The notes beneath the pieces were generated by a model, which was not told the DNA's origin, did not search any database, and saw only the letters and a list, made by a program, of their open reading frames with translations. From NCBI RefSeq assembly GCF_014844095.1, contig NZ_CP062163.1:1364001-1428000 (forward strand): 64,000 nt of DNA, read 5' to 3'. The position numbers and the translations under genes are program-made. Shown one piece after another: positions 30,125-39,411 of this stretch. This DNA is from Brevibacillus sp. JNUCC-41. Lineage in GTDB: Bacteria; Bacillota; Bacilli; Bacillales; DSM-1321. How positions within the stretch are numbered: the first letter of the stretch is position 1; each line of letters opens with the position of its first letter.

Positions 30125-31435
30125 TTAAAGCGTTTTGGAAGTCAAGGAGACGATATTCGTCGCTTTTTCAATTGCCTGCTCTAAATCTTCTATTAAGTCG
30201 TCTACATTTTCAATCCCAATTGATAAACGGACTTGATCGGCACTTACACCCGCTTTCGCAAGACCCGCCTCATTCAATTGTTGATGGGTCGTACTGGCTG
30301 GGTGGATGATCAAGCTCTTCGCATCCCCTACATTCGCCACATGGGACCATAATTCCACCGAATTGATAAGTTTTGCCCCAGCTTCGCGATTACCTTGTAT
30401 TCCAAAAGTCACGACAGATCCAGCTCCCTTAGGCAAATATTTATCCGCAAGGGCCTTATCGGGATGATCCTCATCACCAGGATGCGAAACCCAAGTCACG
30501 GCAGGATGGTTTTTTAAATATTCAATGACAGACTTGGTGTTTGATAGATGCTCTTTCATCCTTACATGCAGCGTTTCAAGTCCAAGCGTAAACTGGAATG
30601 CACTTTGGGCACTTAGCGCAGGGCCTAAATCACGAAGTAACTGGACTCGGGCTTTCGTTATGAATGCGGCAGGTCCAACTGCCTCGGCATATACCAGACC
30701 GTCATAACTTGGGTCAGGCTCCGTGAAGCCAGGGTAGTTTGGCGAGTTCCAATCGAACTTCCCTCCATCCACGATGACACCGCCTAGTGTCGTTCCATTT
30801 CCCAGAAGCCATTTTGTAGCGGAATGGATGACGATGTCCGCGCCAAAATCAATTGGTCTGCAAAGATATGGTGTTGCAAAGGTATTATCAATGATTAAAG
30901 GTATGCCGGCTTCATGGGCGATTTTCGCTACCGCTTCAATATCAAGCACCCTCAAACTTGGATTACCGATCGTTTCGGCAAAAATGGCTTTAGTTCTTGG
31001 CGTAATCGCCCTTTTGAAATTTTCAGGGTCATCGGGAGAAACGAACCTCACTTTGATCCCATATTTAGGAAGAGTATTTTCAAAAAGGTTATACGTACCG
31101 CCATATAATGTAGAGGCTGAAACAATCTCATCACCTGCACCGGCAATGTTCAGGATTGAAAGTGAGATGGCAGCCATTCCGCTTGCTGTTGCCAATCCGC
31201 CGATGCCACCTTCCAATAAGGCCATTCTTTCTTCAAAAACGCTGACCGTGGGATTATGAAGCCGTGTATATATATAGCCATTCTCCTTTAGGCCAAATAA
31301 ATTCGCTGCATGGTCGGTGTCTTTGAACAAGTATGCATTGCTTTGGTAGATAGGAACGGCACGGGCACCTGTTTCATCAGTTTGCAGACCGCCATGAACA
31401 CTCAATGTTTCAAAACGCAACTTTTTCCCTGACAT
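30125..31435 (-). CDS. metY: O-acetylhomoserine sulfhydrylase (MetY-type)
   Basis: The 436-residue protein is a Cys/Met metabolism PLP enzyme of the O-acetylhomoserine aminocarboxypropyltransferase type. The PLP lysine is K208 in IHSATKWLLG, and the usual YTRLHNPT motif is at residues 56-63. It makes homocysteine (or methionine with methanethiol) from acetylhomoserine. The length, longer than cystathionine synthases (about 380), supports MetY. It is transcribed alone behind a SAM riboswitch; homoserine would come from Hom at 5.6 kb. Confidence 0.9.
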   Translation of the reverse strand: MSGKKLRFETLSVHGGLQTDETGARAVPIYQSNAYLFKDTDHAANLFGLKENGYIYTRLHNPTVSVFEERMALLEGGIGGLATASGMAAISLSILNIAGAGDEIVSASTLYGGTYNLFENTLPKYGIKVRFVSPDDPENFKRAITPRTKAIFAETIGNPSLRVLDIEAVAKIAHEAGIPLIIDNTFATPYLCRPIDFGADIVIHSATKWLLGNGTTLGGVIVDGGKFDWNSPNYPGFTEPDPSYDGLVYAEAVGPAAFITKARVQLLRDLGPALSAQSAFQFTLGLETLHVRMKEHLSNTKSVIEYLKNHPAVTWVSHPGDEDHPDKALADKYLPKGAGSVVTFGIQGNREAGAKLINSVELWSHVANVGDAKSLIIHPASTTHQQLNEAGLAKAGVSADQVRLSIGIENVDDLIEDLEQAIEKATNIVSLTSKTL

Positions 31436-31493
31436 ATGGTTTCACCTTTTTCTATGGATTTAGTTGGAATTTTATGATATCTGGCCTTTTATA

Positions 31494-31641
31494 AACAAAA
31501 AAACCACTTCAACAAGAAGAGGTCTCAAGAACACACCTCATCTACCAGAGCCAACACTCTGCTGGAATTAGCACCGTATATAAAATTTATACCGGTTGCC
31601 GGGCTTCGTCGGGCCAGTCCCTCCGCCACTCTTGATAAGAA
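31494..31641 (-). ncRNA. SAM (S-box) riboswitch of metY, with terminator
   Basis: The minus strand reads CTTATCAAGAGTGGCGGAGG, then GCCCGACGAAGCCCGGCAAC, the S-box core. The 3' hairpin ACCTCTTC/GAAGTGGT followed by seven T residues (about 31497-31525) is the terminator. metY starts about 60 bases downstream. Confidence 0.95.
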
Positions 31642-31749
31642 CTATTAAATTCTGCCATTACTTAATTCAAAATATATCATTTTAGAATAAATCAGTCAAT
31701 GAATTGTTAGAATATTCTTTGTTTAATTCCAATCTCGCATTCAAATGTC

Positions 31750-31788
31750 CGCAACAAAGAAACCAACCACGGTTCTGATTGGTTTCTT
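31750..31788 (-). terminator. Probable terminator of yusF-yusE
   Basis: AAGAAACCAA pairs with TTGGTTTCTT around 12 bases; it begins inside the yusE stop region. The minus-strand tail TGTTGCGG is poor in T, so strength is uncertain. Confidence 0.5.
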
Positions 31789-32098
31789 AGCTGATTTCCT
31801 TAAGCAATCCGTACAAATAAGGAACGGATTGAAAGGCATATATTTTTGTGTGCAGCTTTCCTTTTTTGAAAAGCAATAAACAGGGCACACTTTCGATTTC
31901 ATATGATTCGGCAATTGCTTGGACATAGTTCATATTCATTTTGCCTGCCTTCAATTCCGGGAACAGCTCCAAGGATATCGTCAGCATCTTGGAGGCAACC
32001 TGACAAGTGCCGCATAAAGGCGTATATAAATATAAGCAAAAGGTTTCCCCATTTTCAACAGCAAGCTTACACTCTTCTTCTTTCCATTCCTGCATCAA
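31787..32098 (-). CDS. yusE: Thioredoxin-like protein YusE
   Basis: This 103-residue thioredoxin-fold protein has the active-site pair CGTC (LYTPLCGTCQVASK) and the cis-proline segment ESVPCLLLFKKGK. It lacks a signal peptide, so it should act in the cytoplasm as a thiol reductase of unknown partner. Its start (TTG 32098, or ATG 32095) abuts the yusF stop, implying coupling. GGGTGA lies eight bases before the TTG. Confidence 0.85.
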   Translation of the reverse strand: MMQEWKEEECKLAVENGETFCLYLYTPLCGTCQVASKMLTISLELFPELKAGKMNMNYVQAIAESYEIESVPCLLLFKKGKLHTKIYAFQSVPYLYGLLKEIS

Positions 32099-32464
32099 TT
32101 AGTCGTTCACCCTTTGACTTAAAAATTTCATTTTCACATTCATATTGGCAGATAGTAGCACAGTTGCGATATGATGTTCGGGTGAGCTTTCCACTTCTTT
32201 GTACATTTTATTAATATACAGGTGGTTTGCTTCCGGCATTTCCCTTCGGAACTGCTTCCGCAGCTTTTCTCCTGATTCATCTGCGTCAAAAAGGAGATAA
32301 ACATCACGATCCATCAATTCATCCACTAATTCATCCAGCTTAGTTAATGATATGGTCCCATTTGTACATCTTATTTCCACATCTTCATTTAAAACGGAGG
32401 CAACTTTTCTTCTATCGGAACTGCCTTCTACAATAATCACTTTATCGAATTCGCCCCACTCCAT
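32099..32464 (-). CDS. yusF: Toprim domain protein YusF
   Basis: The 121-residue protein is mostly a single Toprim domain: VIIVEGSSDRRKV with the catalytic-type Glu near residue 13, and LLFDADESGEKLRKQF with the DxD-like acid pair. It resembles the M5/YusF group of small Toprim proteins, which may cut or bind RNA, though no role is proven. I chose ATG 32464, preceded by GGAGTGATGAC; ATG 32482 lacks spacing from a site. Confidence 0.8.
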   Translation of the reverse strand: MEWGEFDKVIIVEGSSDRRKVASVLNEDVEIRCTNGTISLTKLDELVDELMDRDVYLLFDADESGEKLRKQFRREMPEANHLYINKMYKEVESSPEHHIATVLLSANMNVKMKFLSQRVND

Positions 32465-32513
32465 GTCATCACTCCATCTCATGAATTATGTGCGCAACTG
32501 CCGCTGTATAAAA

Positions 32514-32555
32514 TGAAAAAGAGAGCAGGCCCATTCAGTCCCCCCTCTCCTTCTT
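32514..32555 (-). terminator. Possible terminator of gcvH
   Basis: On the minus strand GAGAGGGGGG and a CCTGCTCTC partner form an imperfect stem followed by TTTTTC. The stem has an internal mismatch region. Confidence 0.5.
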
Positions 32556-32556
32556 T

Positions 32557-32940
32557 TTAACCGTTGATTAAACTCTCATACTCTTCAGCGCTCATCAAGT
32601 TTTCAATATCACTGCTATTAGATGGTTCAAGTACGACCATCCATGCCTTTTCATAAGGAGACTCATTTACATATTCCGGGTTGTCACTTAAATCTTCGTT
32701 TACTTCAACAACCTTGCCACTGATAGGTGCATAAAGCTCAGAAACTGTCTTAACGGATTCAACACTTCCAAATGGTTCGTTCGCTTTCAATTCATCGCCG
32801 ATTTCCGGAAGCTCAACGAATACGATGTCCCCAAGCTCGGACTGTGCGAAAGCTGTAATCCCAATGCGCACTGTTCCATCTTCCGTTTTGACCCATTCAT
32901 GTTCTTTAGTGTAACGAAGTTCTTTTGGTGTTGTCGTCAT
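32557..32940 (-). CDS. gcvH: Glycine cleavage system H protein
   Basis: This 127-residue protein carries the lipoyl lysine K64 in [15 protein letters not shown]. It shuttles the aminomethyl group among glycine cleavage subunits, and in Bacillus it is also the first acceptor in lipoate assembly before transfer to other enzymes. The other glycine cleavage genes are not adjacent. LipA at 13.3 kb modifies this protein. ATG follows GGAGGGT. Confidence 0.95.
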   Translation of the reverse strand: MTTTPKELRYTKEHEWVKTEDGTVRIGITAFAQSELGDIVFVELPEIGDELKANEPFGSVESVKTVSELYAPISGKVVEVNEDLSDNPEYVNESPYEKAWMVVLEPSNSSDIENLMSAEEYESLING

Positions 32941-33035
32941 TATTAACCCTCCATATGTACATCTTATTTTATCTATTTCATTATAAGGTAGATAGTGTGT
33001 TTAAGTAAGGAATTAACCAAATATTTTGTGAAATT

Positions 33036-33392
33036 TCAGTTCCAAACCTGTTCGAATTGCTCTTCTTTGAAACCTACCGTCACTTTAGTGCCATCTGTAA
33101 CAATCGGCCTTTTCAGAAGCATTCCATCCGTGGACAATATATCAAGCATCTCTGCTTCAGAAGCTTCTTTCAGCTTATCCTTTAAGCCCAGCTCCCGATA
33201 TTTTTGACCGCTGGTATTGAAGAACTTCTTCAATTCCAAATTGCTGATTTTATATAGTTTTTCTATTTCTGTTCGCGAAGGCGGATTTTCAGCTATATGG
33301 ATCGCTTCATATTGCAGTTCATGATTATCCAGCCACTTCTTCGCATTACGGCATGTGCCGCATTTTGGGTACCAATATAATGTTAAGCCCAT
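33036..33392 (-). CDS. yusI: ArsC/Spx family protein YusI
   Basis: The 118-residue protein has the ArsC-like thioredoxin fold with CxxC in YWYPKCGTCRNAKKWLD (near residue 10). The later cis-proline segment is LKRPIVTDG. It is shorter than arsenate reductases and lacks a recognisable Spx RPI-type regulatory context. A redox regulator or reductase role is possible. ATG 33392 was chosen because GGTGGTGA lies close upstream; the frame runs to 33440 without a site. Confidence 0.82.
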   Translation of the reverse strand: MGLTLYWYPKCGTCRNAKKWLDNHELQYEAIHIAENPPSRTEIEKLYKISNLELKKFFNTSGQKYRELGLKDKLKEASEAEMLDILSTDGMLLKRPIVTDGTKVTVGFKEEQFEQVWN

Positions 33393-33479
33393 CATTTCAC
33401 CACCTATCAATAGAATACCCGTTTTCAGCACGCAATACAACGAAATGTCTTTTGAATTTCCGTTGCGATTTCATCAAAG

Positions 33480-33515
33480 GAAATAAAGGGAATGCCTTTA
33501 CGGGCATTCCCTTTA
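33480..33515 (-). terminator. Terminator of the fadNAE operon
   Basis: AAAGGGAATGCC pairs perfectly with GGCATTCCCTTT around six bases; ATTTCC follows on the minus strand. It lies about 20 bases after the fadE stop. Confidence 0.8.
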
Positions 33516-33533
33516 CAGATTCTGATTCATTGC

Positions 33534-35321
33534 TTATAGAGCATATTTTTCCGCTTCGATCACTTTTACGGAGGCTTCACGTTTTTTCGCAATGACATTG
33601 ATCGGATTGTGTCTTGTCAGCTTGCGGAGCGACGAAAGCATGATTCGAAGAGTATCGCCTGTTTCCACCGCAATTAACGTTTCTTTTGCATGCTGTTCTA
33701 TTTCATTGAAAGCTTCCTGAACGAAGATTTCAGTGTAAAGCACTTTTTGTTTGTTCTTCTCCAGGCCTGTAGCTGCAATAGCTTTCTCCGTACGCAATAC
33801 CACGGATTCAGCTGCATAGGCAAGGGATACGATATCGGCAATGTTTGAGAGGATTTCTTGTTCTTGATCAAGAGTTTTGCCGTATTTCTGTGCCGCTAGG
33901 CCAGCCGCCAAAATACCGATTTTCTTAGCGTTCCTAACAAGTATCTTTTCTTGTGCCAGTGGCTCATCGCCAGGCTCTTCCGGCATCATCATCATTAATT
34001 CCTCTTGCAGGCCTTGGGCTTTTTGAAGAAGCGGCAATTCCCCTTTAAGTGCTTTTTTCAGGAAAGTTCCCGGGACAAGCAATCGGTTGATTTCATTTGT
34101 ACCTTCAAAGATCCGGTTAATACGGGAATCGCGATATGCTTTTTCAATTTCATACTCCTGCATGAAACCATAACCGCCATGAAGCTGTACGCCTTCATCT
34201 GTAACATAATCCAATACTTCGGAAGCGAAGAATTTATTCAATGAACACTCAATGGCATATTCAGCAACTGCGGCCGCCATTGATTTCCCATCTTTCACTT
34301 GCTCATCCGTCAATTTGCTTTGTCTTTGATCATAAAGGCCAACGGTACGATATACAGAGCTTTCTGCTGCATAAATTTTAGCGGCCATTGTTGCAAGTTT
34401 TTCTTTCGTCAAGTTAAAATCGGAAATTTTCGTTTTGAACTGTTGACGTTGATTCGTATAAGCAGCTGTAATCTCAAGAGCACGTTTAGATCCGCCGACC
34501 GCACCAACGCCTAATTTATAGCGGCCGATATTCAGGATATTGAAAGCGATGACATGCCCTTTTCCGGCTACACCCAAAAGGTTTTCGACTGGTACATGTA
34601 CGTCTTCAAGTATTAATGTACGTGTTGATGAGCTTTTGATTCCCATTTTCTTTTCTTCAGCGCCAGTTGATACGCCTTTATAATCACGCTCAACAATGAA
34701 AGCCGAGAATTGTTCGCCGTCGATTTTGGCGTATACACAGAAGACATCTGCAAAACCTGCATTTGTAATCCATTGTTTTTCACCGTTTAAAATATAGTGT
34801 GTTCCTTCTGGATTCAATTTCGCCGTCGTTTTTGCTCCCAAGGCATCTGAACCTGAGCTTGGTTCCGTTAAGGCATACGCAGCAATCTTCTCACCTGTCG
34901 CCAGTAAAGGGAGGTATTTTTTCTTTTGTTCTTCATTCCCGAATAATACGATCGGCAAAGATCCGATACCTACATGTGCACCATGTGTAATTCCGAACCC
35001 GCCTGCAAGCGCCATTTTTTCCGTGATCAATGCCGAACTGATTTTATCAAGACCCAATCCGCTGTATTCCTCAGGAACATCAGCACCAAGTAAACCGATT
35101 TCTCCTGCATGCTTCAGTAATTTAACGGAACGGTCAAATTCATGGTTTTCTAAATGTTCAACCTGCGGCAGAATTTCATTCACTACGAAATCCTCGGCAG
35201 TTTTGGCGATCATTTTATGCTCATCAGAATAATCTTCCGGTGTAAACACTTGATCATACGTAATATCTTCTACTAAAAAAGCTCCGCCTTTAATGAGGTT
35301 ATCTGTAGTTTGATTTGACAT
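33534..35321 (-). CDS. fadE: Acyl-CoA dehydrogenase FadE
   Basis: This 595-residue flavoprotein oxidises acyl-CoA to trans-enoyl-CoA. The N-terminal acyl-CoA dehydrogenase fold has ALTEPSSGSDALGAKTTA and the C-terminal signature QLHGGYGFMQEYEIEKAYRDSR, and an extra domain of about 200 residues follows as in the long FadE class. Start ATG 35321 follows AGGAGGA. It is the third gene of fadN-fadA-fadE; a short hairpin (35358-35377) lies between fadA and fadE. Confidence 0.93.
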   Translation of the reverse strand: MSNQTTDNLIKGGAFLVEDITYDQVFTPEDYSDEHKMIAKTAEDFVVNEILPQVEHLENHEFDRSVKLLKHAGEIGLLGADVPEEYSGLGLDKISSALITEKMALAGGFGITHGAHVGIGSLPIVLFGNEEQKKKYLPLLATGEKIAAYALTEPSSGSDALGAKTTAKLNPEGTHYILNGEKQWITNAGFADVFCVYAKIDGEQFSAFIVERDYKGVSTGAEEKKMGIKSSSTRTLILEDVHVPVENLLGVAGKGHVIAFNILNIGRYKLGVGAVGGSKRALEITAAYTNQRQQFKTKISDFNLTKEKLATMAAKIYAAESSVYRTVGLYDQRQSKLTDEQVKDGKSMAAAVAEYAIECSLNKFFASEVLDYVTDEGVQLHGGYGFMQEYEIEKAYRDSRINRIFEGTNEINRLLVPGTFLKKALKGELPLLQKAQGLQEELMMMMPEEPGDEPLAQEKILVRNAKKIGILAAGLAAQKYGKTLDQEQEILSNIADIVSLAYAAESVVLRTEKAIAATGLEKNKQKVLYTEIFVQEAFNEIEQHAKETLIAVETGDTLRIMLSSLRKLTRHNPINVIAKKREASVKVIEAEKYAL

Positions 35322-35388
35322 GTTATTTCCTCCTAAGTATTTAAGATGGTAAGCCCGCCGGAAGCATGAGATTCCGGGAGGCGTGGGA

Positions 35389-36567
35389 TTACGCCAATAA
35401 TTCAAATACTCCAGCAGCACCCATTCCGCCGCCGATGCACATTGTCACGACTCCGAACTGTTGGTTCCTGCGCTTCATTTCATGAAGCAGGCTTAATGTC
35501 AATTTTGCTCCCGAACATCCTAGTGGATGGCCTAAAGCGATGGCTCCGCCATTTACATTGACAATCTCTTCATTCAATCCGAGCTCACGAATGATTTGGA
35601 TGGATTGGGAAGCAAAGGCTTCATTCAATTCAAATAAACCAATATCCGATAACTCAAGACCTGCTAGTTTCAAAGCCTTAGGAATGGCTGCAATCGGTCC
35701 GATGCCCATAATTTCAGGCGGTACTCCTGCTACTGCAAAGGAAAGGAACTTACCCATTGGTTTCATCCCTAATGAAGAGGCCTTTTCCCTATCCATGACC
35801 ATGACCGCGGCTGCACCATCACTCGTTTGTGATGAATTCCCTGCTGTTACGGATCCTGTAACAGAGAATGCGGGTCTCAGTTTTTTCAACACTTCAGCAG
35901 TCGTGCCTGGACGAACGCCCTCATCCTGTGTAAAAGCAAATGACTTTTCCTTTAATTTAAGATCTGGTCCCACTGAACGGAGGGTCACTTCAACCGGTAC
36001 GATCTCATCGGAAAACTTTCCTTCTGCAATGGCCTTAGCAGCCTTTTGATGACTTCTAACAGAAAATGCATCTTGATCTTCACGGGAAATGCCGTATTTT
36101 TTCGCAACGGCTTCAGCAGTATGTCCCATGCCCATATAATATTCCGGTGCCGTTTCCGCAAGTCTCGCGTTCGGACGTGTTACATGGCCCATCATAGGCA
36201 AAAGGCTCATGGACTCCGCTCCGCCTGCAATGACTGTATCACTTTGGCCGAGCATGATTCTTTCCGCTCCATAAGCGATACTTTGCAACCCGCTTGAACA
36301 GTAACGATTAATCGTTATGGCCGGTACTGAATAAGGCAATCCTGCCAATGCTCCAATGTTACGCGCCATGTTCAATCCTTGCTCCGCTTCAGGCATTGCA
36401 CAACCGATAATCAGGTCATCTATGTTGCCTTCATAATTCCCTGCCCGCTTTAACGTTTCCTTTACAACAAGAGCCCCTAAATCATCAGGACGTACACTAG
36501 CAAGAGAACCTTTTTTCGCTCTTCCTACCGGAGTCCTTGCTCCAGCTACTATTACCGCTTCTTTCAT
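35389..36567 (-). CDS. fadA: 3-ketoacyl-CoA thiolase FadA
   Basis: The 392-residue thiolase cleaves 3-ketoacyl-CoA to acetyl-CoA and a shortened acyl-CoA. C90 in INRYCSSGLQS is the nucleophile. The later GGAIALGHPLG and CIGGGMGAA carry the catalytic histidine and second cysteine. AAGGGGGAT precedes ATG 36567. It lies between fadN and fadE in the operon. Confidence 0.94.
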   Translation of the reverse strand: MKEAVIVAGARTPVGRAKKGSLASVRPDDLGALVVKETLKRAGNYEGNIDDLIIGCAMPEAEQGLNMARNIGALAGLPYSVPAITINRYCSSGLQSIAYGAERIMLGQSDTVIAGGAESMSLLPMMGHVTRPNARLAETAPEYYMGMGHTAEAVAKKYGISREDQDAFSVRSHQKAAKAIAEGKFSDEIVPVEVTLRSVGPDLKLKEKSFAFTQDEGVRPGTTAEVLKKLRPAFSVTGSVTAGNSSQTSDGAAAVMVMDREKASSLGMKPMGKFLSFAVAGVPPEIMGIGPIAAIPKALKLAGLELSDIGLFELNEAFASQSIQIIRELGLNEEIVNVNGGAIALGHPLGCSGAKLTLSLLHEMKRRNQQFGVVTMCIGGGMGAAGVFELLA

Positions 36568-36637
36568 GAGGATCCCCCTTACTCATTTTTAAGCTATCGA
36601 TCTATTAATCTTCGTTTTTTGCCATATCATCTATTCA

Positions 36638-39022
36638 TCAATTACGGAGCGGTTTACCTTTAACAAGCATGTGCTGCATCCTTGCCTGGGATTTCGGAGT
36701 CGAAATCAGTTTTAGGAATGCCTGCTTTTCTAGATTCAAGATATACTGTTCATCTACTTCCGTGCCAAATGGGAGTTTTCCTCCTGACAGGACGTATGCA
36801 AGCTCTTTGGCTATGACAAGGTCATGATCTGATAAGAATCCTGAAAGGCGCATGGATTCCGCCCCTAATAGAAGTGTGGCATATCCAGTTTCACCTACGA
36901 CAGGAATCTTTGTGCGGGCTGGAGCGGTATAACCTTGTTCATGCATGGAAAGTACCGCCTGTTTCGCATCATATAGCTGATGATCCGCATTCACGCTTAT
37001 TCCATCAGCTATATTAAGGAAATTATTCTCTCTCGCTTCCTCGGCTGATGTCGAAACTTTTGCCATGGCGACCGTTTCAAATACTTGGTTGGCCACTTTC
37101 TGTAAGTCGAAGTCGACGCCCTTCGGCATATTCTTCAAAGTCTTCACATAAAGCTCTTTAGTTCCGCCGCCGCCTGGAATCAACCCTACGCCAGCTTCCA
37201 CTAATCCCATATATGTTTCAGTCGTTGCCTGGATGCGCGCTGCCGGAAGTGACACTTCAGCACCCCCGCCAAGTGTCATATTAAACGGGGCAACCACTAC
37301 GGGAACTGCACTGTACTTAATTTTCAGCATCGCCTTTTGGAATTGGCTGATGACCATATCAAGTTCAAGAATATTGTCATCCTGCGCTTCCATCAGCATC
37401 ATTGCAATATTAGCGCCTACACAGAAATTCTTTCCTTGGTTTCCGATGACCAGGCCTTTAAAATTCGCTTCCGCTTCTTCGACCGCCGCATTGATCATTT
37501 GTATGATATCCAGACCGATTGCATTATTCGGTGAAGTGAATTCAAGAAGAGCCACTCCATCGCCAATATCCATCAAGCTTGCACCACTGTTTTTCTTGAT
37601 TACGCCTTTTTGCTTCTTGGTCGCTTTAAGATTGATCACTTTAGGATTTTCGACAAGTTCTTTATATTCACCATCATCATAATAGTGAACAATGCCATTT
37701 TCTTCTTTATAGAAAGAACTGAAGCCTTTAGCGATCATATCCTTCACCCATTGCGGAACGGCGATGTCTTCCGCTTCCATTCGGGCTACCGATTTTTCTA
37801 TCCCTATCGCATCCCAGGTTTCAAAGGGACCTGTGGACCATCCGAAGCCCCATTTCATCGCTTGATCGATCGCCACGATGTCATCCGCGATGTCCCCAAG
37901 CAGCTGGGCAGAATACACAAGTGCCGGATTCAGAACATTCCAAAGTAATTGGCCGGCACGGTCTTCGCTATAAACAAGCGCTTTCATTTTATTTTCCAAG
38001 CCCTTGGCCTGTTTAGCCATTTCGATGGAAGGCGTTTTTAATCGTTTTCGTGCATCATATTCAAGGGTTTCGGGATTCAGTTCAAGGATTTCCTTGCCTT
38101 TTTTCAAGAAAAAACCTTGGCCTGACTTGCTTCCAAGCCACCCATTTTTAAGCATTTCATTCATGAAATCAGGTATTTTGAAAACCTCTTTTTCTTCTCC
38201 ATCCACCTGGTCATATACGTTTCTGGCAACATGTGCAAAGGTATCCAATCCAACTACATCAAGTGTCCGGAAAGTAGCGCTAGTAGCCCTCCCAATCAAA
38301 GGACCTGTAACCGAATCGACCTCACCAACACTGTATCCGCCTTTTTGCATTTCACGCAAAGTGACCAATAATCCATAAGTTCCAATGCGGTTTGCGATGA
38401 AGTTAGGAGTATCCTTGGCTTCGACGACACCTTTTCCCAGTACATCTTCCCCGAATCGTTTCATGAATCCGAGCACTTCTGGTGAAGTTGCTTTAGTAGG
38501 GATGATCTCCAACAATTTAAGATAACGCGGCGGATTGAAGAAGTGGGTTCCCAGGAAGTGCTTTTGAAAATCCTCCGAACGGCCTTCTGCCATCGCTTCG
38601 ATTGAAATTCCGGATGTATTCGATGAAACGATGCTTCCCGGTTTACGATGCTGATCAACCTGGGCAAACACACTTTGCTTAACCTCAAGCTTCTCAACAA
38701 CCACTTCGATGATCCAATCGACATCCTTTAAACGACTTATATCATCTTCCAGGTTTCCCGCCTCGATCAACGCAATGTTTCCCTTAACCGAAAGCGGAGC
38801 TGGTTTCTGTTTTAAAAGTTTCGTAATCGCAGTTTGGCTGATGCGGTTACGCACTTGTTTATTATCTAATGTCAGTCCCTTTTTCTTTTCGTCCTCAGTG
38901 AGTTCACGAGGTACAATATCCAATAGTAAAGTCGGAATGCCGATGTTAGCAAGGTGTGCAGCAATCCCTGATCCCATAACTCCTGACCCTAGAACAGCAG
39001 CCTTTCGTATTTGTCGAACCAA
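36638..39022 (-). CDS. fadN: 3-hydroxyacyl-CoA dehydrogenase/enoyl-CoA hydratase FadN
   Basis: The fusion protein of about 794 residues has the dehydrogenase first (AAVLGSGVMGSGIAAHLAN near residue 7), then the hydratase/isomerase domain (about 490-680) with FKGLVIGNQGKNFCVGANI. It catalyses two beta-oxidation steps. TTG 39022 is the likely start, seven bases after AAGGGGGA. The frame opens further to ATG 39067, but that would place a FadR-like operator inside coding sequence. Confidence 0.93.
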   Translation of the reverse strand: MVRQIRKAAVLGSGVMGSGIAAHLANIGIPTLLLDIVPRELTEDEKKKGLTLDNKQVRNRISQTAITKLLKQKPAPLSVKGNIALIEAGNLEDDISRLKDVDWIIEVVVEKLEVKQSVFAQVDQHRKPGSIVSSNTSGISIEAMAEGRSEDFQKHFLGTHFFNPPRYLKLLEIIPTKATSPEVLGFMKRFGEDVLGKGVVEAKDTPNFIANRIGTYGLLVTLREMQKGGYSVGEVDSVTGPLIGRATSATFRTLDVVGLDTFAHVARNVYDQVDGEEKEVFKIPDFMNEMLKNGWLGSKSGQGFFLKKGKEILELNPETLEYDARKRLKTPSIEMAKQAKGLENKMKALVYSEDRAGQLLWNVLNPALVYSAQLLGDIADDIVAIDQAMKWGFGWSTGPFETWDAIGIEKSVARMEAEDIAVPQWVKDMIAKGFSSFYKEENGIVHYYDDGEYKELVENPKVINLKATKKQKGVIKKNSGASLMDIGDGVALLEFTSPNNAIGLDIIQMINAAVEEAEANFKGLVIGNQGKNFCVGANIAMMLMEAQDDNILELDMVISQFQKAMLKIKYSAVPVVVAPFNMTLGGGAEVSLPAARIQATTETYMGLVEAGVGLIPGGGGTKELYVKTLKNMPKGVDFDLQKVANQVFETVAMAKVSTSAEEARENNFLNIADGISVNADHQLYDAKQAVLSMHEQGYTAPARTKIPVVGETGYATLLLGAESMRLSGFLSDHDLVIAKELAYVLSGGKLPFGTEVDEQYILNLEKQAFLKLISTPKSQARMQHMLVKGKPLRN

Positions 39023-39048
39023 GTTTATATCCCCCTTACGCAATTTAT

Positions 39049-39066
39049 TGAATGAATGCTCATTCA
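39049..39066. promoter_or_regulatory. FadR-like operator upstream of fadN
   Basis: TGAATGAATGCTCATTCA is a near-perfect palindrome. It differs by one base from the B. subtilis FadR consensus TGAATGAmTAnTCATTCA as I recall it. It lies 27 bases before the fadN start, so repression by FadR and release by long-chain acyl-CoA is expected. The fadR gene itself is not in this window. Confidence 0.8.
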
Positions 39067-39231
39067 TTTTTAATTCAAAAAAATTTGAATATTTTTTCTT
39101 ATTACTAATATAGAATATATTTGGAAATTCCGCAATGATTAAACAGGAAAAAAATATTTTTTTCTCTGGGTTCTTAAGGTTATTTCTCCTCCATTCAGCT
39201 AAAAATAATCGGGCAGGAGGTGACTTATATA

Positions 39232-39363
39232 ATGAAGCGTAAAGATAACCCTTCTAAAGCAGCCGTGAGCGCAGCAAGCGTTAAAGGCAATGCCGGACCT
39301 GGCGCCGAACGTCAACATGGAATCAATAAAGTGAACAGCCAGAACAATCAGTTCAAAAGATAA
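39232..39363 (+). CDS. yuzL: YuzL-like small spore-type protein
   Basis: A 43-codon gene begins at ATG 39232, seven bases after AGGAGGTG. The peptide is basic and Gln/Asn-rich, starting MKRKDNPSKAAVSAASVKG and ending with FKR. It matches the YuzL-like family, short Bacillus proteins near yusM and fadN. The composition resembles small acid-soluble spore proteins, but no function is shown. It is divergent from fadN and convergent with yusM. Confidence 0.8.
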   Translation: MKRKDNPSKAAVSAASVKGNAGPGAERQHGINKVNSQNNQFKR

Positions 39364-39411
39364 TCCTTCTTAATTTGAACAGCCGTCTCTTTTCCGGGGC
39401 GGCTCTCGTAT

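Noticed and set aside
30774..31259. Plus-strand open frame of 161 codons
   Set aside because: Antisense shadow of metY.
29742..31700. T-box leader considered upstream of metN and metY
   Set aside because: Both leaders carry the S-box core instead; no T-box AGGGTGGnACCGCG sequence is present.
39370..39405. AGCCG/CGGCT stem between yuzL and yusM as a terminator
   Set aside because: Only five pairs and no T-run on either strand.
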